Source of the DNA: VXYL01 sp965199915
GTDB lineage: Bacteria; Pseudomonadota; Gammaproteobacteria; Pseudomonadales; Azotimanducaceae
DNA length: 64,000 bases
NCBI GenBank assembly: GCA_965199915.1
Contig: OZ241348.1
Span: 248,001 to 312,000, forward strand
Reading direction: 5' to 3'
Shown: positions 56,056 through 64,000 of the stretch, in pieces
Layout: each line of letters opens with the position of its first letter
How positions within the stretch are numbered: position 1 is the stretch's first letter
Program-made: the position numbers and the translations under genes
Notes under the pieces: model-generated
Told to the model about the DNA's origin: nothing
Seen by the model: only the letters and a program-made list of their open reading frames with translations
Database searches by the model: none

Positions 56056-58167
56056 TCAACTCAGCTCCCGTCGGTACGGCGGCAACGCCGCGAGCAGGCT
56101 TTCGCCGTAGCGCGCGGTGACCATGCGGCGGTCGAGCAGGCTGATGCGGCCGCCATCGCTCTCGTGCCGAATCAGCCGCCCGCACGCCTGCACCAGCCGC
56201 AGCGAGGTCTCCGGCACGGCGAGCTCGAAGAACGGGTTGCGTCCTTGGGCTTCCAGCCACTCCGCCAGCGCCTCGTCCACCGGATTGTCCGGCACGGCGA
56301 ACGGCAACTTGGCGATGATCACGTGGCGGCAGTAGTCGCCCGGCAAGTCCAAGCCCTCGGCGAAGCTGGCGAGGCCGCACAGATAGCTCGGCTCGCCGGC
56401 GTCCACGGCGGCGCGGTGATCCGCCAGCAAGCGGCGTTTGGAAGCCGCCTCCTGCAGGTGGCAGCGCGCGCGCACATCTTCCGGCAGCGCCTCGGTCACC
56501 GCGTGGAACTGCCGCCAAGAGGTGAACAGCACCAACGCGCTCGGTTCGAGTTCCAAAAGCTCCGGCAGCAATGCCGCCACCTCCTCGGTGTGCGCGTCCC
56601 CATCGCGGGGGTCCGAGCGCATCGCCGGCACCGCGAAGGTGGCGATGTTGGGGAAATCGAACGGGCTGGGGATGCGCGCCTGCGTGGCGCCGGAGGCGAT
56701 GCCGGATTTTTCCAGGAAGCTGTCGAACGTGCCCACCGCGCACAGCGTGGCGGAGGTGGCGACGGCGCCGTGGCAGCTCTCCCACAGGGTCTCTTTCAGG
56801 ATGCCGCCCGGGTCCAAAGGCGCGGTGGTGAGCTCGATGTCCTCGCCGGAATCGAAGGTCAGTTGCGTTGCCCACCGCGCCGCTTCGGCGCGCCCGTCGG
56901 CGTAGTCTTGGAACAGCGCCCGGCCGCCGGCGGCGCGCCCGGCCAAGTTCGCAATCACCGGCAGCCACGCCTCCGTCAGCGGGGCGTTGTCCCACGCGAG
57001 GTCGCCGGCCAGCACTTGCTCCAAGGCTTGCCGCAAGCCCTCCAACACGTCGCCGCAGGAACCAAAGGCTGCGCCGAGCGGCGCGGCCAGTTCGGCAAGC
57101 GCGCTGGGCACTTCGCCAAGCGGAAAGCGGTGCGTGCGGACTCTTTCATGCGCGGGGGCGTCTCGCAGGCGAGCCGTTCCCCCGTCGAACGGCAGTTGAC
57201 GCGCCAAGGCTTCTACGTCGCCGATGAGCGTGCGCATCTCGCCGGCGTCTTTGGCGAAGCGTTCGGCGGCGCGTTCCACTGCGCGCGGCCGGTTGAAGCG
57301 GCGCGCCATGGTGTCGAGGTTGTTGGCAACCTGCTCCAGCCAGTCGAGGGAGGCGCGCAGGCGCACGCGGGCGGTGAAGTGGTCGCGGGTCTTCTCGGGC
57401 AGGTGGTGCGCCTCGTCGAGAACGAAGATGGTGTCTTGCGGCGGCGGCAGCACCACGCCGCCGCCGATGCTCAAGTCCGCCAGCAGCAAATCGTGATTGG
57501 CCACCACCACGTCGGCGTCGCCCACTTCCTGTCGGGCGTTGAAGAACGCGCAGTTGTGGTAGTGGCGGCAGCGTCCGGCCGCGCAGCCGGCGCGGTCGTT
57601 GGTGACCGGCGCCCACAGGCGGTTCTCCACGCCGTCCTTCCAACTGTCCCGGTCGCCGTCCCATTTGCCACGCTCGTAAGCGGAGCGCATGCGCTGGTAG
57701 ATGGACAAGTCCCCCCGCTGGGGCGGCTCGAACAGCGGCGCCTCGCGGGCGTGGTCGAAGGAGATGCGATCCTCCAGCCGCGCCACGCAGAGGTAGCGGC
57801 CGCGGCCCTTCGCCAAGGCGAAGTTGAACGCAAGGCCGGCGTTCCGCCGCAGGTCCGGCAAGTCGCGCAACACCACCTGCTCTTGCAGGGCCACCGTGGC
57901 GGTGGCGATCACCACGCGCTTGCCGGCCGCCAAGGCGATGGGAATGACGGCGAGACAGTAGGCGACGGTTTTGCCGGTGCCGGTGCCCGCTTCCACCACG
58001 CACACGCGCTCCGCCTCGCCGGTGAGCGCGCGGGCGATTTCCGCGATCATCTGCCGCTGGCCGCGGCGCGGACGGAAGCCCCGCTTGCCGAGCCAAGCGC
58101 GGTAGGCGGTTTGTATGGCGTCCTTGAGCTCGTCCGTGAGTTCGCTCCGCGATGCCGTCGCCGTCAT
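56056..58167 (-). CDS. dinG: ATP-dependent DNA helicase DinG
   Basis: 703 residues, XPD-like superfamily 2 helicase. Walker A VVEAGTGTGKTVAYCLAV, the iron-sulfur cluster cysteines (RYLCVAR and GCAAGRCRHYHNCAFF), VVVANHDLLLADL, DEAH box FVLDEAHHLPEKT, ALVLFTSWRQF and the motif VI arginine QACGRLIRHESDGG. DinG unwinds R-loops and DNA forks 5' to 3'. I take the ATG at 58167 rather than upstream in-frame codons because the conserved N-terminus starts there. Confidence 0.93.
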   Translation of the reverse strand: MTATASRSELTDELKDAIQTAYRAWLGKRGFRPRRGQRQMIAEIARALTGEAERVCVVEAGTGTGKTVAYCLAVIPIALAAGKRVVIATATVALQEQVVLRDLPDLRRNAGLAFNFALAKGRGRYLCVARLEDRISFDHAREAPLFEPPQRGDLSIYQRMRSAYERGKWDGDRDSWKDGVENRLWAPVTNDRAGCAAGRCRHYHNCAFFNARQEVGDADVVVANHDLLLADLSIGGGVVLPPPQDTIFVLDEAHHLPEKTRDHFTARVRLRASLDWLEQVANNLDTMARRFNRPRAVERAAERFAKDAGEMRTLIGDVEALARQLPFDGGTARLRDAPAHERVRTHRFPLGEVPSALAELAAPLGAAFGSCGDVLEGLRQALEQVLAGDLAWDNAPLTEAWLPVIANLAGRAAGGRALFQDYADGRAEAARWATQLTFDSGEDIELTTAPLDPGGILKETLWESCHGAVATSATLCAVGTFDSFLEKSGIASGATQARIPSPFDFPNIATFAVPAMRSDPRDGDAHTEEVAALLPELLELEPSALVLFTSWRQFHAVTEALPEDVRARCHLQEAASKRRLLADHRAAVDAGEPSYLCGLASFAEGLDLPGDYCRHVIIAKLPFAVPDNPVDEALAEWLEAQGRNPFFELAVPETSLRLVQACGRLIRHESDGGRISLLDRRMVTARYGESLLAALPPYRRELS

Positions 58168-58219
58168 GGCACCCGGTTTCCTCTTCGTCTCGGGGCGCAC
58201 TGTAACAAGAGGGAGAGAC

Positions 58220-58239
58220 CGCGCGGGTTCGCCCGCGCG
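58220..58239 (-). terminator. Strong GC hairpin after the GH16-fusion gene
   Basis: An 8-bp perfect stem CGCGCGGG/CCCGCGCG with a 4-nt loop, 13 nt past the stop at 58253 and just upstream of dinG. No U-tract follows, so it may be a partial terminator or attenuator. Confidence 0.4.
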
Positions 58240-58252
58240 AATGTTGGTTGCG

Positions 58253-60715
58253 TCAGAGCCCGCCCCAGCGCTCCGCTCGTTGCGCGAACACGGTCGGGTC
58301 TTGCCGCCACTGGCGGTAGCCGATGCGTCCGCCGCCCGTCAGCCAGCGGATCTTGTCGTTCAGGCATTGCAGCAGCGCCGGATTGTCCGCCGCCACGGTG
58401 AAGCCGCCGAATTCGGATTCCGGGTCCAGCGCGGTGACGGCGAAGCGCCCGTTCGAGGCCGCCGCCGCGTCGCTGTTGCCAATCTCGCCCCGCGCCACGG
58501 CGTCGATGGCGCCGGCGCGCAAAGCGTCGAGCAGCTCGCCCTCGCCGCGTTCGTAGCCGAGGTAAACCACCGTGGGCTTGGCGGCGTCCGGCGGCAGCAG
58601 GCGTGTGCGCCCGACCATGTTGGCGGTGGCGGCGGCGGAGGTGATACGGTAGGCGTCCGTGCCGTCCGCCGTGACGGTGCCGCTTGGCGTCTCGATGCGG
58701 GCGCCGGCGGCGAGCACACCAGCGGTGTCCGCCAGACCGGTGAGCTGCAAGAGGCGCGCTTCGCCGGTGGTGTCCGCCAGCACGCCCACGCGCACGTCGC
58801 GGGTGAGCATGGCGTGCGTAGCGAGGCGTTCCGCATCCGCGGCGCGCACCAGCAGCGATTGGCGGAACGCGATGTGGCCGTCGGTGAAACGCACCGCGGT
58901 CTTGCCGGCGGCGTTGCGCGTGCGGCTCTCCAAAATGGTGATGCCGCCGCCCACCACGTCGAACTCCGGCGTGGCGGATTGCAGCCAGATGCCGGTCCAA
59001 AAGTCGATGGGGCGGCGGGAAAACGAGAGACCAGCACCATCGAGGGCTTCCAACGCGGAAAGCAGATCCGCCTCGTAGCCGCGATGCGTGTTGAAGCCGG
59101 GGGAGGTCGGGTTCTCCACCGCGCTGTGGCTCACTGGCGCGAAGAAGGCGTAGAAGCCGTAGCGCACGGTGGTGCCCGGTGGCGTGCAGGCGCGGCGCGG
59201 ATCCGCGATGTCCGCGGTGTCCACGCCGCAGGCGTCCACTACCCGGCAGGCGTTGGTTGCGCGGATGTTGTCGAGCAGGAACTCGGCGTCGCCGCTAGCC
59301 CGCAGCACGAAGGGCTTGACCACGCGGGCCGGATCCAAGCCGCAGCACTCGTCCGCCCGTTCCGCCAGCAAGTCTTGGAACTTCACCGAATAGGTCTTCC
59401 ATGCGCCAATGGCCAACGAGTCGCGCGGCAACGCGAAACGTCGCTCGCCCGGATAGCCGCTGCTGAATCCAGCGCTCAGCGTGGCGCCGTCGCCAAGCCG
59501 CAGCACGCGCATATCGAACGCGACTTCGCCCACCGGATCGCCACCCAAGCCGGGGACGCGGTTGCCCGAGAAGTCAAAGCCGGTGGCGAGCGCGTCGCTG
59601 GTGCTCACGTTCCGCGCCGTCAAATGAACTTCCGCCGCGCCGCCGGCGACGGACACGCGCCAAGCCGTGTTCGCGGCATCGTTCGCGCGCGCGGCGAGCG
59701 GCTCGCTCGCCACCACCGCCGCGCGGTCTTGCTCGAAGCCAGCGACCAGCCCGCTTCGCACTTGGCCGTTGGCGGTCGGCACCGCCAACGCGCCAGGCCC
59801 GTCCGCGTACAAATCGAGTTGTTCGCGGAACGGGTTGCCGGTGTTGGCGTCCGCCAGCGGCCCGCCGGCGTTGTCCGGCAGCGGGGAGACGGACGCATCC
59901 CGGCTGCCGCACCGGCTGACGTTGCCGGCGCATTGGTAGACGCGCACGTAATCCACCTCCATGCGCGCCGGCGCCATTGCATCGGCGGTGACGACCAATC
60001 CGAGCGCCAGATGGAACGGGCGGTCAAAGGGCGCGCCGAACGGCCCGCGCCGGTACGCGCCGAGGGCGTCGTATTCGCCGCGGTCGTTGGCCGGAAAGTA
60101 GGTGAACCACTCGTTGGCGGTTTGCGTTTGCACATGCGCGCCGTCCACGAAGAAGCGCAGTTCGCCGGGTTGCCACTCCACGGCGTACTCCACCAACGCG
60201 GCCTCTGGCGCGGGCACCGCAAAGGCCGCCGCGGCACCGTGCCGCGGCGGCGTGGGCAAACCGTAGCGCGTGACGCCGCGCACACCGGCTTGGCCGCCGG
60301 CGTCCACGAAGCCTTCGGCCAAGCCGATTTCCCCGGAAAGCGGCCACGGGCCGTAGGCGTCCTCGTCCGGCGACAAGCGCGCGTAGGCGGTCAAACCGAC
60401 GCCAACCGGCAGCCGCGCGCCCACTTCCACCCGCCCGTAGCGGAACGCGAACTTGCCAGCGCTGTGAACGGCCCCGGAGCGCGCTTCGCCACCACCCGTG
60501 CCGCCTGCGACGACCAGCGCGCCGCCCTGCACGGCCACGTTGTCCTCCCCGTGGTCGTCCACCGCCACCGCGGTCCACTTGGCAGTGTCCAAGGCGCTCC
60601 CGTCGAAATCGTCCTCGAACACCAGTTCGTATTCGGCGCGATCGGGAACATTGTCGCCGCAGCCCGCCAAGACGAGCGCGCCGGCGGCGAATATCCACAG
60701 CGGGTGTGCTTTCAC
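58253..60715 (-). CDS. Lipoprotein fusing a GH16-like domain to a periplasmic solute-binding domain
   Basis: 820 residues from a GTG at 60715. A lipoprotein signal (WIFAAGALVLAGC) leads to a laminarinase-type GH16 domain (YELVFEDDFDGSALDTAKW, KFAFRYGRVEVGARLPVG, YAVEWQPGELRFFVDG, PFDRPFHLALGL). The active-site motif normally ExDxxE reads EIGLAE (129-134): both glutamates are kept but the central aspartate is Gly. A middle beta-sandwich region (about 280-530) is followed by a C-terminal family 3 solute-binding domain (VRYGFYAFFAPVSHSA, RGYEADLLSALEAL, FWTGIWLQ, VVGGGITILESRTR, VRVGVLADTTGEARLLQLTG). The combination suggests a glycan-sensing or capture lipoprotein rather than a standard hydrolase. 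Confidence 0.83.
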   Translation of the reverse strand: MKAHPLWIFAAGALVLAGCGDNVPDRAEYELVFEDDFDGSALDTAKWTAVAVDDHGEDNVAVQGGALVVAGGTGGGEARSGAVHSAGKFAFRYGRVEVGARLPVGVGLTAYARLSPDEDAYGPWPLSGEIGLAEGFVDAGGQAGVRGVTRYGLPTPPRHGAAAAFAVPAPEAALVEYAVEWQPGELRFFVDGAHVQTQTANEWFTYFPANDRGEYDALGAYRRGPFGAPFDRPFHLALGLVVTADAMAPARMEVDYVRVYQCAGNVSRCGSRDASVSPLPDNAGGPLADANTGNPFREQLDLYADGPGALAVPTANGQVRSGLVAGFEQDRAAVVASEPLAARANDAANTAWRVSVAGGAAEVHLTARNVSTSDALATGFDFSGNRVPGLGGDPVGEVAFDMRVLRLGDGATLSAGFSSGYPGERRFALPRDSLAIGAWKTYSVKFQDLLAERADECCGLDPARVVKPFVLRASGDAEFLLDNIRATNACRVVDACGVDTADIADPRRACTPPGTTVRYGFYAFFAPVSHSAVENPTSPGFNTHRGYEADLLSALEALDGAGLSFSRRPIDFWTGIWLQSATPEFDVVGGGITILESRTRNAAGKTAVRFTDGHIAFRQSLLVRAADAERLATHAMLTRDVRVGVLADTTGEARLLQLTGLADTAGVLAAGARIETPSGTVTADGTDAYRITSAAATANMVGRTRLLPPDAAKPTVVYLGYERGEGELLDALRAGAIDAVARGEIGNSDAAAASNGRFAVTALDPESEFGGFTVAADNPALLQCLNDKIRWLTGGGRIGYRQWRQDPTVFAQRAERWGGL

Positions 60716-60806
60716 GCCGCCCAACTTACCGCCGTTGGCCGCCAAGCTCAAACGCGCCGGCGCCGCGAACGCCCCCAACCCGCACCGATCAAGCCGTCCA
60801 GACAGC

Positions 60807-60835
60807 TTGACGTTGGTCGAACGCGCGAGTAGGGT
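60807..60835 (+). promoter_or_regulatory. Likely promoter of the A2-B9 cassette
   Basis: TTGACG (60807-60812), a 17-bp spacer and TAGGGT (60830-60835) lie 34 bp before the A2 start, in the divergent gap between the GH16 fusion and A2. Confidence 0.45.
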
Positions 60836-60869
60836 CAAGGCGAGTGTGGGCAATCTTGTGGAGGACGCC

Positions 60870-61742
60870 ATGAGTGACGGTTCCGCTACGCTGGTCAACC
60901 CTGCGGGAGGCCGTGTTCGGCATGTCCTCCGGTTGTGGGCGTTCCCCTTGGCGGCGTTTTTGCTTTTCGGTGCGCCGGGTTCGCCAAGCCCGGTCTTGGT
61001 GCCGACGGTCGGCGGCGAAGCGTTTGCCCAAGCCGGCTGCTACTCCAAGTCTTACGAGGCGACGACGATACTGGTCTGTCCGCGACTCAAGAAGTGCCAG
61101 TTAGACGGGACGACCCTTCTTTGTTCCAACATCGGCAGGTTCAAGAGCTACTGCGCGACGAACCCCGGCATTCCGGCTTGTGCGCCCTTCGCTCCGCAAA
61201 GCGATTCCGGCGGCGGTGGCGGAGGCGACAGCGGCGATGGTGGTGATGGCGGTTCGCCCGCGGAGTCGGTCTCGCCGCCCACACCCGGCGCCAACATTGA
61301 CGACGACGTGAATGTCGTAAAGGTGTGCGCGGATCGGGCCAGGTTGCCGGGCGGACCGCCTCACCTGCTCGATCAGGTTCGATCGATGGGCTGGGTGACT
61401 GTCGGCTACGGTGACGCCACCGTAGCGATTCACGAAAGCCCGACGGAGACGCGGATGGTGCGGGCTTACGGGAAGACGGAGTGGAGGAGCGCGTCCGCCA
61501 AAATCACGTTGGACCACGACCAGATAGCGGCGCGAGCAGCTAGCAACGGGAAGCCGTATTGGGACGAGTTTGCGATCACGCTGCTCCACGAATTCCACCA
61601 CGCCCGGGACATGTTTACCTGCCTATGCGGGCACCCACGCGAGGCACGCGACCCGCCTTTGTCGTTCGAACGGTACGAGGAGATAACGGAAGCCAGTGCG
61701 ACAATGGATTATGGAGCCATAGCGGAATGCCTGCCGGATTGA
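60870..61742 (+). CDS. Cassette-A protein A2: secreted zincin-like protein
   Basis: 290 residues, distantly related to A1. A signal peptide (about 18-55, LWAFPLAAFLLFGAP to AFAQA) is followed by a cysteine-rich segment (CYSK, VCPRLKKCQL, LCSNIGRFKSYC) in place of the calcium repeats, a Gly/Ser/Asp linker (114-128) and the C-terminal domain with VTVGYGDA, then FAITLLHEFHHARDMFTCLCG. The zinc-motif HEFHH is at 240-244, and the same C-x-C-G-x-P follows. The last residues (ECLPD) correspond to ACLAD of A1. GGAGG lies before the ATG. The stop overlaps B9 by 16 nt. Confidence 0.8.
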   Translation: MSDGSATLVNPAGGRVRHVLRLWAFPLAAFLLFGAPGSPSPVLVPTVGGEAFAQAGCYSKSYEATTILVCPRLKKCQLDGTTLLCSNIGRFKSYCATNPGIPACAPFAPQSDSGGGGGGDSGDGGDGGSPAESVSPPTPGANIDDDVNVVKVCADRARLPGGPPHLLDQVRSMGWVTVGYGDATVAIHESPTETRMVRAYGKTEWRSASAKITLDHDQIAARAASNGKPYWDEFAITLLHEFHHARDMFTCLCGHPREARDPPLSFERYEEITEASATMDYGAIAECLPD

Positions 61743-62977
61743 GGCGCGTCCTTTGGGCACTGCCCTTCGCTGTCGGCGTGGCGTGCTGGGGAACATGGCA
61801 TTGGGGCGTGCGGGAACCTCAAACGACATTCGAGGCCCATGATCTGCGCTCAACGGCGGACACCGGGCGCGAAACGCATCTAGCGACAGGGGATCCGGCG
61901 CTTGGCACCTCCGCCGGGGAATCCGAAGTGGAACCTGCCGAAGCGCTCGACACTTTGGCGTTGCGTCAGTTGTGCGGGCGCCCTGAGGTGGCGGAGTTCA
62001 CGGCAGAGTGCCTCGCCGTCTTGGAGCGCCGCTACCAAAGCAGCGTTCCAGACGTGAGACCTTTGGAGGCCAAGTTCCGTCCGGTCATGCTGGGCGAGCC
62101 CGTGACGTGGCGTCAAGTGTTCGAGAACGTCAATGCCGGCGTAGCGGCGGTGAGGGAGGCGCTCGTGCGGTCCGAATGCCTGGTTCCCAAAGGTCGTTTC
62201 CGGCTCGACCTCCACGACGCGTGCGCCGCGGACGACATGGCGAGGCTGGCAATTCTGCGTCGCGAGTGCGCACTGGCACAGCACCGCTACTACAGCCTTG
62301 AATCACGGCAGCGTTGGCTGGATGTCGAACTGGCGGATGCGAACAGGACCAAAGATCAATGGAATTACTACAAACGCAGAGAGCAGCTGGACGAGCGCTG
62401 GTTCAGCATGATGTGGCGGCTTGACAAGTGCCGCACGGTGCCAGAGGCGGCGCTTGCGGACCTCGGTCCCTTCCGGCGGCCGCTCGGTCTCCGTGTTGTC
62501 GAGATGGACCAGATCGACATGATGGAGGCGGCGGCGCGGCTGGGCAGCGATTGGGCGCTCTCCAGCGTGCTGCGCATGGGCGGGCCGGTGTTCGTGGTGG
62601 GCGACGCGGGCATCAACGACGTGCGCGAGCAGCGCCCGGTGTTGGCGGAACTGCTGCGCATGCGCCGCGCCGAGGGCTTGGAGCGGGTCAAGCACGCGTT
62701 GGTGGCGTTCGAGTTGGGCGAAGCGTTGGGAATCCGTGTACACAGCGAGGGGGTGTTGCGTTTCACCGGGCACATCGACTACGAGCAACAGGCCGCCGCG
62801 TGGCCGCCGGCGGTGCGCCGGTTGATCGCGTTGGGTTGGACGCTCATGGTCGACGACGGTCAGGGCGGCGAGCGGCGGCGCTTCGAGACGCCGGAGGACG
62901 TCTGGGGCGACGAGCCGTGGCCGGAGTGGGCCGCTTCGGATTGGCTGCGCTTGGTGCCCGCGGAACCGTCGCCATAG
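61727..62977 (+). CDS. Cassette-B protein, copy B9 (partner of A2)
   Basis: 416 residues, the most divergent B copy yet clearly homologous throughout: anchor LLWALPFAVGVACWGTWHWG-like segment near the start, core LCGRPEVAEFTAECLAVLER, FRPVMLGEPVTWRQVFENV, GRFRLDLHDACAADDMARLA, LDERWFSMMWRLDKCR, then VGDAGINDVREQRPVLAELL and a Trp-rich end. All six core cysteines are conserved. Its ATG (ATGCCTGCCGGATTGA) overlaps the A2 stop. As a single unexpanded pair far from the array, it shows that A-B is an inherited unit rather than a product of the array itself. Confidence 0.85.
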   Translation: MPAGLRRVLWALPFAVGVACWGTWHWGVREPQTTFEAHDLRSTADTGRETHLATGDPALGTSAGESEVEPAEALDTLALRQLCGRPEVAEFTAECLAVLERRYQSSVPDVRPLEAKFRPVMLGEPVTWRQVFENVNAGVAAVREALVRSECLVPKGRFRLDLHDACAADDMARLAILRRECALAQHRYYSLESRQRWLDVELADANRTKDQWNYYKRREQLDERWFSMMWRLDKCRTVPEAALADLGPFRRPLGLRVVEMDQIDMMEAAARLGSDWALSSVLRMGGPVFVVGDAGINDVREQRPVLAELLRMRRAEGLERVKHALVAFELGEALGIRVHSEGVLRFTGHIDYEQQAAAWPPAVRRLIALGWTLMVDDGQGGERRRFETPEDVWGDEPWPEWAASDWLRLVPAEPSP

Positions 62978-63295
62978 CGGCGCCGCTTGCGGGGCAGCGC
63001 AACTTCGCGCGTTGACCGCCGGCGCGGCGTTTGCGTGACGGACCTCCGAGGGGTCACGGCACCCGACCCTGAGACGATTCCCCCAACGCAACCTCGGCGT
63101 CCGGTCTTGCCGGCAACCGATTGCGCCACCGCCGGCCAAGCCCATGCTTGACGACGACAACGCCAAGTGTAGGCTGCCATGCGTCAACTGGGATGGGGCG
63201 TGATCATTCGCGGGAATGTGGCGCGGCTGGGACAAGGGGTAGAGGCGATGGCGGGCGCGGACGCCCGTTCTCGCGCCACCCGGGAGGTCCCGCGG
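62978..63295 (+). other. Intergenic region upstream of the hydrolase gene
   Basis: No gene supported. It holds a candidate promoter, TTGACG (63148-63153) - 16 bp - TAGGCT (63170-63175), similar in sequence to the one before A2. An ATG at 63194 is in frame with the downstream hydrolase but codes a low-complexity Arg/Gly stretch and lacks a ribosome-binding site. Confidence 0.4.
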
Positions 63296-64000
63296 TGACG
63301 TTGGCGGAAGTCGCCGGCGCGTGCGCCCGCGTCGGGCTGGGCTTGGGCACGGTGTATCTGATGTTGTGCGGGTTCCTGTGGGCGTTCCAAGAAAAGCTCA
63401 TCTTCCACCCGCGCGGCGTGATCGCGCCGCCAACAAATCCTGCCGCCGCGCCTGTCGCCATCGACCGCGGCGAGGTGGTGCTGCGCGGCTGGCTGGTCAA
63501 CGAGCACCGGGCCGGGCCCGTTGTCGTCTATTTCGGCGGCAACGCCGAGGAAGTCTCCATGCATGTGCCTGCGTTCGTGCGCCGCCGCGCCGCCACGCTG
63601 CTGGTGAACTACCGCGGCTACGGCGAGAGCGGGGGCGCACCCTCCGAACACGCGCTGGTGGAGGACGCGGTGGCGCTGGCCGCGTGGGCGAAGGCGCGCA
63701 TGCCGAACCGCCCGCTGGTGTTGTTCGGCTTGAGCCTGGGCACGGGCGTCGCGGCCCTCGCCGCGGCGCGGGCGCACCCCGACGCGTTGATTCTGGTGAG
63801 CCCCTACCGCAGCGTGGAGCGCATCGCCCGCAAGACGTTTCCGTGGTTTCCCGTGCGCTGGATGCTGCGCCATCCGCTGCGCGCCGAGACCGCGGTGGAC
63901 GACATCCCGCGCGCGCTGGTGATCGCCTCTCCCATGGACGCCGTGATTCCGTTCGCCGAAAGCGAAGCGATGGCGGAGGCGTTGGGCGAGCGGGCGCAGC
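63296..64000 (+). CDS. Alpha/beta hydrolase, 3' end outside the window
   Basis: GTG at 63296 has GGGAGG 7 nt upstream. The 235 residues present start with a membrane anchor (LGLGTVYLMLCGFLWAFQEK) and LIFHPRG, followed by a serine-hydrolase fold: VVVYFGGNAEE (oxyanion strand), LLVNYRGYGESGG, nucleophile elbow LVLFGLSLGTGVAALAAA and the acid loop ASPMDAVIPF. This matches the membrane-anchored BEM46/YfhR-like hydrolases found in many Gram-negatives. The catalytic histidine should lie beyond base 64000. Substrate unknown. Confidence 0.87.

Noticed and set aside
56020..60832. Two very long plus-strand open frames opposite dinG and the GH16 fusion
   Set aside because: Codon structure and domains support only the minus-strand genes; the antisense translations show Arg/Ala/Val bias without motifs.
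62978..63180. Possible tRNA-like folding near GCCGGCAACCGATTGCGCC
   Set aside because: No T-loop consensus (GGTTCGAATCC-like) or acceptor pairing could be found on either strand.

Overview
This is a high-GC bacterial chromosome segment. The block pheA-hisC-tyrA-cmk-rpsA-ihfB-lapA, with RpsA of the proteobacterial type, points to a gammaproteobacterium. A TonB-dependent receptor, DinG and MATE efflux agree with a Gram-negative host. Ankyrin, leucine-rich-repeat and FG-GAP/ASPIC proteins, together with many insertion sequences and gene relics, would fit a host-associated lifestyle, but that part is inference.

Layout. 0-4.6 kb: an ankyrin protein whose 3' end runs into a MITE-like element, a small unknown protein, ComEA, and a type IV AbiEi/AbiEii pair. 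4.3-10.7 kb (minus): the aromatic/translation operon, with aroA absent from its usual place. 10.9-14.5 kb: a large secreted FNIII-LRR protein. 14.7-19.0 kb (minus): acoin-type 2-oxoacid dehydrogenase genes (E1 alpha, E1 beta, AcoX, E2). 19.5-37.5 kb: an accessory island. 37.5-48.9 kb: glucokinase, MATE exporter, an Lrp-type regulator, and a TonB receptor/TlpA lipoprotein/esterase/ASPIC group. 49-55 kb: a decay zone with relics of a Mod methyltransferase, TrmH, NYN and PPi-phosphofructokinase genes, plus an IS4-type element nested inside an ISNCY/ISDol1-type element. 55-64 kb: a glycerate-kinase-like protein, DinG, a GH16-solute-binding fusion lipoprotein, a second copy of the novel cassette, and a partial alpha/beta hydrolase.

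The most unusual content is a two-gene cassette that I do not recognise, called A-B here. A is a secreted protein with a zincin motif (HEYHH or HEFHH), a Gly-rich linker and, in one copy, thrombospondin-type-3-like calcium repeats. B is a roughly 420-residue protein with one N-terminal membrane anchor and six conserved cysteines. A and B overlap by exactly 16 nt in every linked pair. One pair stands alone at 60.9-63.0 kb. At 24-37.5 kb the cassette has expanded into eight B paralogs (two or three of them damaged), one intact A, one A tail fused in frame to a broken transposase, and three 47-bp vestiges of A left in front of later B copies. The B copies are mosaics of each other. The pattern resembles a toxin/effector gene with an expanding set of partner or immunity genes, but function is unknown.

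The same island carries an AT-richer DUF6978/DUF1828-like pair, a DUF3883-type nuclease gene broken by an IS1380-family element with a clean 4-bp target duplication, and an AAA ATPase plus TOPRIM-like DUF4276 pair lying inside the B array. These are typical companions of defence islands.
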